Positions 1 to 7,207 of a stretch of 17,013 bases of DNA are shown one piece after another; the first letter of the stretch is position 1; every line of letters begins with the position of its first letter. A program made the position numbers and the translations under genes. Source of the DNA: Sulfurimonas sp. Its GTDB lineage: Bacteria > Campylobacterota > Campylobacteria > Campylobacterales > Sulfurimonadaceae. The notes below the pieces were generated by a model. It ran no database searches. It saw only the letters and a program-made list of their open reading frames with translations, and was not told where the DNA came from. The DNA lies in assembly GCA_024762705.1 (NCBI GenBank), contig JANTGW010000004.1, positions 1 to 17,013 on the forward strand, given 5' to 3'.

Positions 1-111
1 TTCACGGTTAGCAATACTCTCAAAATATCCAGCCATGCAGTTATGCAGTTTATCAGCCCAAGCAAAAAGCTCTTTTCCGTTTTTTGGGTCAAATATATAA
101 TAAATTCTATG
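1..111 (-). pseudogene. Remnant of a PcfJ-like protein, cut by the window edge
   Basis: Read on the minus strand from 111 to 1, this frame stays open for 37 codons and gives a protein-like string that includes FDPKNGKELFAWADKLHNCM, then AGYFESIANRE. The W-D-K-LHNC-x3-Y pattern resembles the conserved core of PcfJ-like proteins, which are found on plasmids and mobile elements and whose role is poorly known. A TAG stop at 114-112 lies directly before the frame and there is no ATG, GTG or TTG before the ATG at 36. The homology therefore seems to begin in mid-domain, as expected for a gene whose 5' end was lost, possibly when the DUF234 gene next to it was inserted. The rest of the frame lies outside the window, so a functional short protein cannot be excluded. 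The family match is by eye only. Confidence 0.45.
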
Positions 112-118
112 CTACAAT
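96..118 (+). promoter_or_regulatory. Possible promoter of the DUF234 gene
   Basis: A perfect TATAAT lies at 96-101 and a second -10-like TACAAT at 113-118, just before the ATG at 125. The first would start transcription near 108 and leave a leader of about 17 bases. No clear Shine-Dalgarno sequence is visible in that leader. The call is by pattern only. Confidence 0.4.
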
Positions 119-124
119 TCACAT

Positions 125-1069
125 ATGACAAATACAAGGCTTCTTGACCAATTTCGGTCTTTTTACTTTAAAAACTACCCTGATGATATGGAAACACAAA
201 TTTCCTACTTTGCGGTATTTGGCGGACTTGATTGGAATATTGACACTACCCAGCCAATCTCTCATCTTATTAAAACACTCATCTTGGAAAACTTTGAAGC
301 ACTTGATGCGAAAGTGCAAGAGCTTATTCTGCACAATGAAAACAACAGAAGACTGCTAAAAGCTCTGGCTATCGGCGATAGAAGAATATTTTCAGCATTT
401 AACAAAGCCCGTCTTAACAATGCCAATGGCGGTGCCATTCTTAATTTTTTACAGGAAAAAGGCCTTATACAACTTGAATATTCAAGAGAAGAACACCCAA
501 GGGAACTTAAGCCAAATATTAAGCTCAAACGCGAAGAAGCCAGACACCGCATCTCCCATAAAGTACTTTTCAATTATCCTTTTATTCGATTTTGGTATTA
601 CTTTATCGTTCCAAATATTCAAAATATTCAAGAAAAAAACTATGATAAAGTTTTACAGGACTTTGAACAAAAACACAACAGTTATACAAGCCTCGTTTTT
701 GAAGAACTGTCGGAAGTTTTACTTAATTATCACCTTCGTGACTCGCATATTCTCAGTAGTGGCAGTTACTGGGATGCAAAAATAGAAATAGATATACTCA
801 CCATTACCCAAAAAGAAGATATTTATGTTGGTGAGTGTAAATGGACCAATCATAAGATAAATAAAAAAGAGCTGCATAAACTTAAAGACAAGTGCGAAAA
901 ACTCTCTATAGATCCTACCCAAATAGTGTTTTTTTCAAAACGAGGTTACTCTAAAGAGATGATGGCACTTAGCGGTCCTTCTCTTGCCTTGTATTCAAGT
1001 GAAGACTTTAAAGCACTTCTGAAAAAGAGCTCTCGTCAAGAAAGGCATCAAGCACTTTTTAGTGAATAA
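125..1069 (+). CDS. DUF234 protein with PD-(D/E)XK nuclease-like core
   Basis: A 314-residue protein without signal peptide or membrane segment. The N-terminal half (about 1-150) is helical and looks like the winged-helix region that follows the ATPase core in archaeal-type DEXX ATPases. The C-terminal half (about 150-300) matches DUF234, with E194, D223 in EIDIL and E237-C-K239 in VGECKW. This spacing (D, then ExK at a strand end) is the hallmark of the PD-(D/E)XK fold. The P-loop ATPase domain that DUF234 is usually fused to is absent, so this is a stand-alone form, a variant that I recall from Sulfurimonas-like genomes. Nuclease activity is not shown and the substrate is unknown. The ATG at 125 has no good ribosome binding site but agrees with the expected N terminus of relatives. 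The 3' end overlaps the convergent J-domain gene by 11 bases. Its neighbour on the left is a gene remnant, which hints at local rearrangement. Confidence 0.75.
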   Translation: MTNTRLLDQFRSFYFKNYPDDMETQISYFAVFGGLDWNIDTTQPISHLIKTLILENFEALDAKVQELILHNENNRRLLKALAIGDRRIFSAFNKARLNNANGGAILNFLQEKGLIQLEYSREEHPRELKPNIKLKREEARHRISHKVLFNYPFIRFWYYFIVPNIQNIQEKNYDKVLQDFEQKHNSYTSLVFEELSEVLLNYHLRDSHILSSGSYWDAKIEIDILTITQKEDIYVGECKWTNHKINKKELHKLKDKCEKLSIDPTQIVFFSKRGYSKEMMALSGPSLALYSSEDFKALLKKSSRQERHQALFSE

Positions 1070-1862
1070 CCCTAAGCGCTTGGTATGCTTCTTGTAAAAG
1101 TTGGAATTTTTGTGTGTAATGCTCAACCAGATAAGGGCTTTCGTGAAAAACCTTATCAGGATGGTACACTTTTGTAAGTTTTTTATAACTTTTTTTCAAA
1201 GCATCCTGTGAAGCTCCGATAGGACATTCCAAAATTGTATAAAAATGTTTTTTCTCTTCGTCTAGGCTAGCTTTAGTCAAATCACCAAAACTAAAGTTTG
1301 CAAAATCTGAATAAAGTTTTGACATAAAATGATTGTCGTATGTATATTGTATTTGATAATGCAAGATATGGCGTTTATTTAGGGCTCTCTCCAATCTTGC
1401 TTTTGCTTTTAAATCGCTCACATCCACAACCAAAGAGACATCTGTACCTCTTTCTACATAAACTTCCAATTGTGAGCGCATATAGTTTAGTACCCATGAA
1501 TTTGGCGAATCCAAAGAGATCAGAACAGTATCTTTATCGTAAGCATAAAGATGTACTTGAATGTTTTCAGGTTCTTCAAGCTTATCAAGTTCAATTTTTA
1601 TAGGTTGATTTCCGAACTTCAGCATTGAGCGTAGAAAAAACTCATGATTAAAATCATGTGTTTTAGCATGAAATTGACTTAACTCTCTTATAAAGTTTTC
1701 TCGAACCTGCCTCAGTGATTTGTTTTGAAAAACAAGCACTGCTTTAGGTAAAAAAAGCATACCTCTTGAATGATGATTTAAAAACTCTATCATCCAACTC
1801 GAATTCAAAGTCGAAAACCCGGTTGTGATAAGAATAAGATTATTGCGCAAAACAATTTCCAT
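1059..1862 (-). CDS. C-terminal J-domain (DnaJ-like) co-chaperone
   Basis: A 267-residue protein whose last 60 residues (about 205-265) form a J domain: HFYTILECPIGAS, then KKSYKKLTKVYHPDK with the HPD triad at 234-236, and QEAYQAL near the end. The HPD motif stimulates the ATPase of DnaK-type Hsp70 proteins, so this should be a DnaK partner. The Gly/Phe-rich linker, zinc fingers and substrate-binding domains of true DnaJ are missing. The first 200 residues belong to no family that I recognise; they show no membrane span and presumably choose the client. C. jejuni also has a DnaJ-like protein of similar size apart from dnaJ. The ATG at 1862 follows an AGGTAGGA ribosome binding site. The gene is divergent from purF and convergent with the DUF234 gene. 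Function beyond the J domain is unknown. Confidence 0.85.
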   Translation of the reverse strand: MEIVLRNNLILITTGFSTLNSSWMIEFLNHHSRGMLFLPKAVLVFQNKSLRQVRENFIRELSQFHAKTHDFNHEFFLRSMLKFGNQPIKIELDKLEEPENIQVHLYAYDKDTVLISLDSPNSWVLNYMRSQLEVYVERGTDVSLVVDVSDLKAKARLERALNKRHILHYQIQYTYDNHFMSKLYSDFANFSFGDLTKASLDEEKKHFYTILECPIGASQDALKKSYKKLTKVYHPDKVFHESPYLVEHYTQKFQLLQEAYQALRVIH

Positions 1863-1894
1863 ATGTCCTACCTTTAATTGGGAATTTTAACTAT

Positions 1895-1903
1895 AGTATA
1901 GCA
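1895..1903 (-). promoter_or_regulatory. Promoter of the J-domain gene (extended -10)
   Basis: On the minus strand the sequence reads TGCTATACT, an extended -10 box, about 32 bases before the ATG at 1862. Runs of A and T lie upstream, as is common for sigma-70 promoters in Campylobacterota, which lack a clear -35 box. Confidence 0.5.
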
Positions 1904-1981
1904 AAAATAGTTCCATAATAATAAAAATAAAATATCTTTGTTAATTAAGATAGCTTTGAGATTATTTATAGATATTTTGAG

Positions 1982-1987
1982 TATAAT
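1982..1987 (+). promoter_or_regulatory. Promoter of purF (-10 box)
   Basis: A perfect TATAAT preceded by an AT-rich stretch (1905-1981). Transcription would start near 1994, leaving a leader of about 30 bases that holds the AAGGA ribosome binding site at 2013-2017. No purine riboswitch fits in so short a leader. Confidence 0.5.
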
Positions 1988-2023
1988 TGCATAATTATTA
2001 ATAACTATTGCTAAGGAAAGAAT

Positions 2024-3379
2024 TTGCGCGAAAATATGAATGAAAAATGTGCTGTTGTCGGAATTTATGGTCATCAAGAGGCTTCCAAACTAGCCTACTT
2101 TTCACTCCACTCTCTACAACATAGAGGACAAGAAGCAGCTGGTATCAGCTCATCTGATGGAGAGAAGGTCCATACCATCAAAGACCGCGGACTCGTTATG
2201 AGTGTTTTTAACGAAGACAAACTCTCTACTCTAAGCGGTTCAAGTGCTATTGGACATACGCGTTATTCCACTGCCGGAAATGACTCCATACTTGATGCAC
2301 AGCCGGTATTTGCTCGTTACGATCTTGGAGAGATGGCAATAGTACATAACGGAAATCTTACAAATGCCGAAGAAGTAAGAAACAGACTTATTGAACGTGG
2401 TGCGATTTTCCAGACATTCATGGATACTGAGAACCTCATTCACCTTATAGCAAAAAGTGAAAAAAGCAAACTTCTTGACAGAATTATAGATGCTGTACAG
2501 AAAATAGAAGGTGCTTTTTCCTTAGTATTTTTAAGCCGAAAAAAAATGTTCGCAATGCGTGACCGTTTTGGTTTTCGTCCATTAAGTCTAGGTCGTCTTT
2601 CAAACGGTGGGTATATTGTTGCAAGTGAAACATGTGCTTTTGACCTTGTAGGTGCTACATTTATACGTGATGTCGAGCCTGGAGAACTACTTGTTTTTGA
2701 AGAAGGCAAAGCTCCTCAGAGCATCAAAGTATATGAGCCGACACCAAAACACTGTATCTTTGAGTATGTCTATTTTGCACGTCCTGATTCTTCTGTATTT
2801 GGACAATCTGTATATGAAACAAGAAAAAATATGGGAAAAGAGCTCGCAAGAATTCAGCCTGTTGAGGCTGATTTAGTTATTCCTGTACCTGATGGTGGGG
2901 TTCCTGCAGCTATAGGTTATGCGCAAGAGAGTAAAATTCCATATGAAATGGGTATTATGAGAAACCACTACATAGGTCGTACATTTATTGAACCGACACA
3001 AGAGATGCGTGATTTAAAAGTAAAGATGAAACTCTCTCCAATGACAGATATTATAAAAGGTAAAAGGGTAATTGTTATAGATGACTCAATAGTACGAGGG
3101 ACAACTTCAAGAAGAATCGTAAGAATGCTCAAAGAAGCAGGTGCAGCTGAAGTCCATATGAGAGTTTCTTCTCCTCCGACAACTGATCCTTGTTTTTATG
3201 GCGTTGATACACCAAGTAAGGAGAACCTGATAGCTGCCAATATGGGAATTCAAGAGATTTGTGACTATATAGAAGCTGACTCATTGGCATATTTGGATGA
3301 AGTCTCACTTTTAAGAAGCGTGAATGCAACAGATGATACATACTGTACTGCATGTTTTACTGGAAAATACATCGTTTAA
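2024..3379 (+). CDS. purF: Amidophosphoribosyltransferase
   Basis: Catalyses the first committed step of purine synthesis, PRPP plus glutamine to phosphoribosylamine, in the cytoplasm. The 451-residue protein has an Ntn-type glutamine amidotransferase domain (about 9-235; Cys9 as nucleophile, LQHRGQEAAGI, GHTRYST, HNGNLTN) and a phosphoribosyltransferase domain with the PRPP loop VIVIDDSIVRGTTS at about 349-362. Cys9 would be exposed by removal of an eight-residue propeptide. C244, C390, C441 and C444 match the four cysteine ligands of the [4Fe-4S] cluster of the Bacillus subtilis type, so this is the oxygen-sensitive, processed class, unlike E. coli PurF. The TTG start at 2024 is chosen because AAGGA at 2013-2017 stands six bases before it. 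The ATG at 2036 lies 18 bases from that site and would leave only a four-residue propeptide. The stop overlaps the ATG of the next gene (TAATG). Confidence 0.96.
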   Translation: MRENMNEKCAVVGIYGHQEASKLAYFSLHSLQHRGQEAAGISSSDGEKVHTIKDRGLVMSVFNEDKLSTLSGSSAIGHTRYSTAGNDSILDAQPVFARYDLGEMAIVHNGNLTNAEEVRNRLIERGAIFQTFMDTENLIHLIAKSEKSKLLDRIIDAVQKIEGAFSLVFLSRKKMFAMRDRFGFRPLSLGRLSNGGYIVASETCAFDLVGATFIRDVEPGELLVFEEGKAPQSIKVYEPTPKHCIFEYVYFARPDSSVFGQSVYETRKNMGKELARIQPVEADLVIPVPDGGVPAAIGYAQESKIPYEMGIMRNHYIGRTFIEPTQEMRDLKVKMKLSPMTDIIKGKRVIVIDDSIVRGTTSRRIVRMLKEAGAAEVHMRVSSPPTTDPCFYGVDTPSKENLIAANMGIQEICDYIEADSLAYLDEVSLLRSVNATDDTYCTACFTGKYIV

Positions 3380-4338
3380 TGGAACAAATATACACATATG
3401 GTAATTACTTAAAAAATAAGTTTAATGCAAAAGTACACAAGGTTGGTATAAATATCTCCGGTTTTACTTGTCCAAACATTGATGGGACTGTAGCAAAAGG
3501 CGGTTGTACATTTTGCGAAAACGACTCTTTTTCAGCCAGTACTGATGAAGTTCAAGAACTAAAAGGCTTTCACTTAAACCTTAAGTCTGTAGAAAACCCT
3601 TTTTTAGACAAACAGTTAAAACAGCTTGAACTTCAGTTTAATGCTATTTCAAAACGACAGGCCAAAGAGTATGGTGCCAAAAAATTTCTTGTTTACTTCC
3701 AGTCCTTTACAAATACTTATGCACCTTTTGAAACACTCAAAGCATTGTATGACAAGGCACTCTCTTTTGACAATGTCGTAGGACTAAGCATCGGGACACG
3801 CTCAGACAGCATCACACAAGAGACACTTGATTACCTTGCAAAGCTTGCAAAAGACAAAGAAATATGGATCGAATTTGGAATTCAGTCTGTATATGATGAG
3901 ACTTTGGAAAAAATCAATCGTGGACATGACAGTGCAAATGTAAAAGAGTGGATAATAAAATCAAAAGAAGCGGGACTAAATGTTTGCGGACATCTTATAT
4001 TTGGACTTCCAGGTGAAGATCAGCAAATGATGCTTAAAACTTCAAAAGCCGCTTATGAATGGGGAATAGACTCTGTAAAATACCATCCTCTTTATGTAGT
4101 CAAACGAACTGCCTTGGCAAATGAATTTAATCGTGGAGAGTTTACGCCTATTAGTGAACAAGAATACCTTGATGTACTCGTAAAATCAATACTGATGAAA
4201 CCCGAAAATGTCAATGTACAGAGAGTCACAGCCGGTATTGATGATGATTCACTTTTAGCTCCCCAGTGGTGTCGGGACAAAAATCAACAAATTAAAAACA
4301 TCAATGCTGCTCTAAAAAAAGTAGGTTTAAAATACTAA
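3379..4338 (+). CDS. YhcC-type radical SAM protein (TIGR01212 family)
   Basis: A 319-residue radical SAM enzyme. C31, C43 and C46 in CPNIDG...GGCTFC form the C-x11-C-x2-C pattern typical of the YhcC / TIGR01212 group and should hold the [4Fe-4S] cluster that cleaves S-adenosylmethionine. Further family marks are FQSFTNTYAPFE, LSIGTRSDS, WIEFGIQSVYDETLEKINRG and HLIFGLPGE, typical of the Elp3-like radical SAM barrel. The reaction is not known to me; relatives are annotated only by family. The ATG at 3379 is preferred to the in-frame ATG at 3352 because the shared TAATG with purF implies translational coupling and because relatives begin close to this point. Its place behind purF suggests joint transcription but not necessarily a purine role. 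The gene ends two bases from a convergent DUF2393 gene. Confidence 0.9.
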   Translation: MEQIYTYGNYLKNKFNAKVHKVGINISGFTCPNIDGTVAKGGCTFCENDSFSASTDEVQELKGFHLNLKSVENPFLDKQLKQLELQFNAISKRQAKEYGAKKFLVYFQSFTNTYAPFETLKALYDKALSFDNVVGLSIGTRSDSITQETLDYLAKLAKDKEIWIEFGIQSVYDETLEKINRGHDSANVKEWIIKSKEAGLNVCGHLIFGLPGEDQQMMLKTSKAAYEWGIDSVKYHPLYVVKRTALANEFNRGEFTPISEQEYLDVLVKSILMKPENVNVQRVTAGIDDDSLLAPQWCRDKNQQIKNINAALKKVGLKY

Positions 4339-4340
4339 AA

Positions 4341-4889
4341 TCAGTGCCCTTGCACTTTTGTAAACTCTGCAGTACTTCTAAAGTATGGAGGATAGTGAAA
4401 GTACACTCTAAACTCTTTTGACTGACCCGGTTTTAGATTTTTTGCAACAACAAACTTTTTGGTAACTGTTTGCGGTTTTCTTGACGACATTCCGAAACCT
4501 CCACTGAAAAAGTCCATAAATCCACTCGGTTTATAAAAATTTCCACCCTTGACATTTCCTGTCGCATGGCCTTTGTTTACAAGTTTTATTTCCAAAGTCA
4601 CTTTTCCTATAGGAAACTTACCCGTATTTTTTACAATACCGTAATAGCTGATCTCTTCCGTACTTAAAAGCCGCTTATTGTGCAGTTTACTCAGCTCTAC
4701 TTTTTTTGTGTATTTATCTACTATAATAATAGAAAAAACTGCCATAAAAACAGCTACAAGTACGATGGAAAATATCATGGAATATGCTAATTTTTTATTT
4801 TTTTGATTAAGTGAAGCAACAACTCCGACAATAGTTAGCAATAAAATAACAAACAAAACAATGAAGTGCCAATAATTAAACAATGTCAT
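4341..4889 (-). CDS. DUF2393 membrane protein (second copy)
   Basis: A 182-residue protein of the DUF2393 family, which I know mainly from Campylobacterota. Two hydrophobic segments (about 7-26 and 36-58) are followed by an extracytoplasmic domain of beta character with KNTGKFPIGKVTLEIKLV and LKPGQSKEFRVYFHYPPY. The middle of that domain carries a Gly/Phe-rich stretch (GGNFYKPSGFMDFFSGGFG) absent from the sister gene. The ATG at 4889 is chosen because it overlaps the stop of the upstream gene as ATGA and follows AAAAGGGA at about seven bases; a TTG two codons earlier is possible. Function is unknown. It is the last gene of the apparent ilvE operon. Confidence 0.85.
   Translation of the reverse strand: MTLFNYWHFIVLFVILLLTIVGVVASLNQKNKKLAYSMIFSIVLVAVFMAVFSIIIVDKYTKKVELSKLHNKRLLSTEEISYYGIVKNTGKFPIGKVTLEIKLVNKGHATGNVKGGNFYKPSGFMDFFSGGFGMSSRKPQTVTKKFVVAKNLKPGQSKEFRVYFHYPPYFRSTAEFTKVQGH
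4343..4356. terminator. Weak bidirectional hairpin between convergent genes
   Basis: AGTGC and GCACT form a five-pair stem with a CCTT loop. It is followed by TTTT on the plus strand and by GATTTT on the minus strand. It lies where the radical SAM gene and the DUF2393 gene meet and overlaps the stop codon of the latter. The stem is short, so termination is only plausible. Confidence 0.3.
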
Positions 4890-5398
4890 CTGCAATTCCC
4901 TTTTAAGGATATATTATAATCTCTTTCATATCTAAATGGTTCTATGATAATTTTAAATTCTTTGGTTTTCCCTTTTTGCACATTATATTCGATAATCGAC
5001 ATCTTTTGAAATGGCTTTAATTTCAAAAGATAGTTTCTGTACTTATTTTTACTGACTTTATATACTTCTGCAGTTATTTTACACTCCGTAAAATCAAATT
5101 TTGATTCATTAGTAATACTTCCCTTTACAACAACTGCTTGTACGAAACTAAGCTTTTTTTGAGAAAGAAGTTTTGTAGAATTTTTAAAAAGATATTTATG
5201 CATTTGCACATAGCCAATCGTGGGTCCAAGCACCAAAGATGCAAAAGCCAAAACAATAAAAATAAGTGCTAAAAACATTTTTTTACGAAGAAGCAGTGCC
5301 AGAACTATAAAAAGTATAAAGAGAACAAACGATACTCCAAAAAGTATATAGTCGTATGTTATTAAGCCGTCAATGAAAGTTAACAGTTTCTCTTTCAT
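4886..5398 (-). CDS. DUF2393 membrane protein (first copy)
   Basis: A 170-residue protein with two hydrophobic helices (about 16-38 and 41-62) and an extracytoplasmic domain. The strings TNESKFDFTECKITAEVYKV and VQKGKTKEFKIIIEPFRY line up with KNTGKFPIGKVTLEIKLV and LKPGQSKEFRVYFHYPPY of the next gene, so the two are diverged tandem paralogues of DUF2393. The gene starts nine bases after hisIE, and its stop overlaps the next start by four bases (ATGA), so the pair is translationally coupled and may form a heteromer. No catalytic motif is visible. Function is unknown; a role in the cell envelope is only an inference from the topology. Confidence 0.85.
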   Translation of the reverse strand: MKEKLLTFIDGLITYDYILFGVSFVLFILFIVLALLLRKKMFLALIFIVLAFASLVLGPTIGYVQMHKYLFKNSTKLLSQKKLSFVQAVVVKGSITNESKFDFTECKITAEVYKVSKNKYRNYLLKLKPFQKMSIIEYNVQKGKTKEFKIIIEPFRYERDYNISLKGNCR

Positions 5399-5407
5399 AT
5401 GTAAATA

Positions 5408-6088
5408 CTACTCTTCTCTAGCATTCTTTTCAGCAATGCCGCTCATATCAAATCTGCGTGCAAGTTCTTGCTTGATTCTATCCGGGGAAATATTTTTAGA
5501 AGCAAGGGCAACAAGCATGTGATAAGTTAAATCTGCAGCTTCATAGATCATTTCTTCTTCATCATCATCTTTATGTGCGAAACAATACTCTCCGGCTTCT
5601 TCAACAACTTTTTTCAAGATTGTATTTTCGCCTTTACTTAAAAGCTTTGCCGTCCATGAAGTTTTTGGATCTGCGTTTTTACGTTCTTGTATAGTATGGT
5701 AGAGTGTATCAATGACACCGTATGCTTCTTGTGTATTTACCTCTACATCAGAAGTGATATCACCGCTTTGCAGTTCTGTAAAAAAACACGATTTACGACC
5801 TGTATGACAGGCTACGCCTTTTTGATTGACTTTTATCAGTAGTGTATCATTATCACAATCAAGAAAAAACGACATGATTTCCTGAGTATGTCCGCTGCTC
5901 TCACCCTTCTTCCAAATACGTTGCTTACTTCTTGAAAAGTAGTGCGCAAGTTTTGTCTTGAGTGAAAGTTCTAGTGCTTCTTTATCCATATATGCCATCA
6001 TCAACACTTCATTTGTTGTGTTATCTTGCACAATGACAGGAAGAAGTTCTTGCTTCTCCCAATCCACTCTGTTTAGTATCTCTTGCAT
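5408..6088 (-). CDS. hisIE: Bifunctional phosphoribosyl-AMP cyclohydrolase / phosphoribosyl-ATP pyrophosphatase
   Basis: Catalyses steps two and three of histidine synthesis in the cytoplasm: PR-ATP to PR-AMP (HisE) and PR-AMP to ProFAR (HisI). The 226-residue length is usual for the fused enzyme. The HisI domain (about 1-112) has MAYMDKEAL, SRSKQRIWKKGESSGHTQ, the metal-binding D-x-D-x-D at 77-81 and the CHTGRKSC zinc site at 94-101. The HisE domain (about 122-212) has KKVVEEAGE at 159-167 and EAADLTYH at 183-190, the acidic residues that bind magnesium in the all-alpha NTP pyrophosphatase fold. The ATG lies two bases after the stop of the SPFH gene, without a strong ribosome binding site, so translation is probably coupled. 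Other his genes are not in the window. Confidence 0.95.
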   Translation of the reverse strand: MQEILNRVDWEKQELLPVIVQDNTTNEVLMMAYMDKEALELSLKTKLAHYFSRSKQRIWKKGESSGHTQEIMSFFLDCDNDTLLIKVNQKGVACHTGRKSCFFTELQSGDITSDVEVNTQEAYGVIDTLYHTIQERKNADPKTSWTAKLLSKGENTILKKVVEEAGEYCFAHKDDDEEEMIYEAADLTYHMLVALASKNISPDRIKQELARRFDMSGIAEKNAREE

Positions 6089-6090
6089 AC

Positions 6091-7176
6091 TTATCTAGCC
6101 GTAGTTCTTTTTTGGATATCTTTTGTATCAACCCAGATATTTGGAGTAGAGCCACCAGGGGTTAAGAATATTTTTGCATCTTTGTTCACTTGTAAGGCTT
6201 CATTGAACTTGCTTTGTACTTTCATCTGTTCAAGTTCCAACAGTTTTGGTGTCAATGATTTTGCGATCAGTCTGTTAGCTTTAGCATTTGCATCTGCCTC
6301 GATCGTTATTGCATCAGCCTTTCCTTGTGCTTCAATTCTTGCCTGTTCTGCAACACCCTGTGCTTCAGCTGCACGTTTGAGTGCCTCTTGTTTTGCACGC
6401 TGCACTTCTTGTTCTGCACGCTGAACTTCTTGTTTTGCAAGTTGTACTCTTTCTATCTGCTCTTTTACTTTTTGTGGTAAAATAATGTCACGAAGTTGAA
6501 TTGACTGCAAGATAACAGGAGAGTTCTTAAGATTTTTAATATTATCACGAATACCATCTTCTATCGCTGCAGCTATCGTATTTCTCAGTACTGGAATTGA
6601 CTCTGCATCATATTTCCCAACTACATTACGAACAACATCACGCACAACAGGATTTATGATTTTGTCTTCCCAAGTAAATCCCCAGTTTGAAATTGTCTGT
6701 GCCGCGAACTGTGCATTTAATCTATACTGCACCGTCAGTTCTATAGAAACCGGCAATCCACGTTTATCAAGTACTGTAATGGCAGGTTTAGTAATAATTC
6801 CGGATTTATTTGAATTTGTTTCTATTCTAGAAGCATAATTAATTATACGTACTTTTGTATCGACCGTATAAACCTTTTGAATAATAGGAATGATAAAGTG
6901 CAGTCCCGGTAACAATGCTTGGTCCTGATACTTCCCGTTAGTACTTAAAATACCGCGTTCACCCTCTTGAATGATAATAAAAGGCTTTGCAAGCACAAGC
7001 ATAATGACAATAGCTATGAAAAAATATGTCAGTGCCGCTTTCCCGCCTCCGAAATTAAAGTTCATGTTTGGCATTTGAGGTCCTTTTGGTCCATTTCCAC
7101 CACCTGAATTAGAGTTTTTAAACCCGCCATTTTCACTTTTTTTCTTATTAAAGTAGTCATTCATATCTGATGCCAT
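6091..7176 (-). CDS. SPFH / prohibitin-family (HflK-like) membrane protein
   Basis: A 361-residue single-pass membrane protein. Residues 1-45 are polar, with a Gly/Asn-rich linker (about 23-45) like that of HflK. A membrane helix follows (about 48-67), then the SPFH domain (about 66-235; EGERGILSTNGKY, LLPGLHFIIP, VLDKRGLPVSIELTVQYRL) and a long Ala/Glu/Gln-rich coiled coil (about 236-305). Such proteins build large ring or cage assemblies that scaffold membrane microdomains or restrain the FtsH protease; whether this one does is inference. Three heptads at 6377-6439 are near-perfect 21-base repeats. The ATG at 7176 stands ten bases after GAAGGA. A TTG at 7194 is open but lies inside the ribosome binding site. 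It sits between ilvE (31 bases away) and hisIE (2 bases), a location that I recall for SPFH genes beside ilvE in Campylobacter too. Confidence 0.88.
   Translation of the reverse strand: MASDMNDYFNKKKSENGGFKNSNSGGGNGPKGPQMPNMNFNFGGGKAALTYFFIAIVIMLVLAKPFIIIQEGERGILSTNGKYQDQALLPGLHFIIPIIQKVYTVDTKVRIINYASRIETNSNKSGIITKPAITVLDKRGLPVSIELTVQYRLNAQFAAQTISNWGFTWEDKIINPVVRDVVRNVVGKYDAESIPVLRNTIAAAIEDGIRDNIKNLKNSPVILQSIQLRDIILPQKVKEQIERVQLAKQEVQRAEQEVQRAKQEALKRAAEAQGVAEQARIEAQGKADAITIEADANAKANRLIAKSLTPKLLELEQMKVQSKFNEALQVNKDAKIFLTPGGSTPNIWVDTKDIQKRTTAR
6377..6439 (-). repeat. Three 21-base heptad repeats in the SPFH coiled coil
   Basis: Three consecutive 21-base units encode AKQEVQR, AEQEVQR and AKQEALK. 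Units at 6398-6418 and 6419-6439 differ at only two bases, which suggests recent duplication of a coiled-coil heptad. The reading frame is kept. Confidence 0.6.
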
Positions 7177-7207
7177 AAGTATATTATCCTTCAAGTTAAA
7201 TCCTTTT

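Noticed and set aside
420..785. Plus-strand open frame of 121 codons within the DUF234 gene
   Set aside because: It lies wholly inside a well-supported gene in another frame and gives no recognisable protein features.
1933..1952. Inverted repeat TATCTT / AAGATA upstream of purF, a possible operator
   Set aside because: Six AT-rich pairs around an eight-base centre in a very AT-rich spacer are expected by chance, and no known purine repressor site is matched.
6083..6424. Plus-strand open frame of 113 codons with a Cys/Ser/Ala-rich product
   Set aside because: It is the mirror of the SPFH coiled-coil coding region; the composition reflects the opposite strand and there is no promoter or ribosome site.
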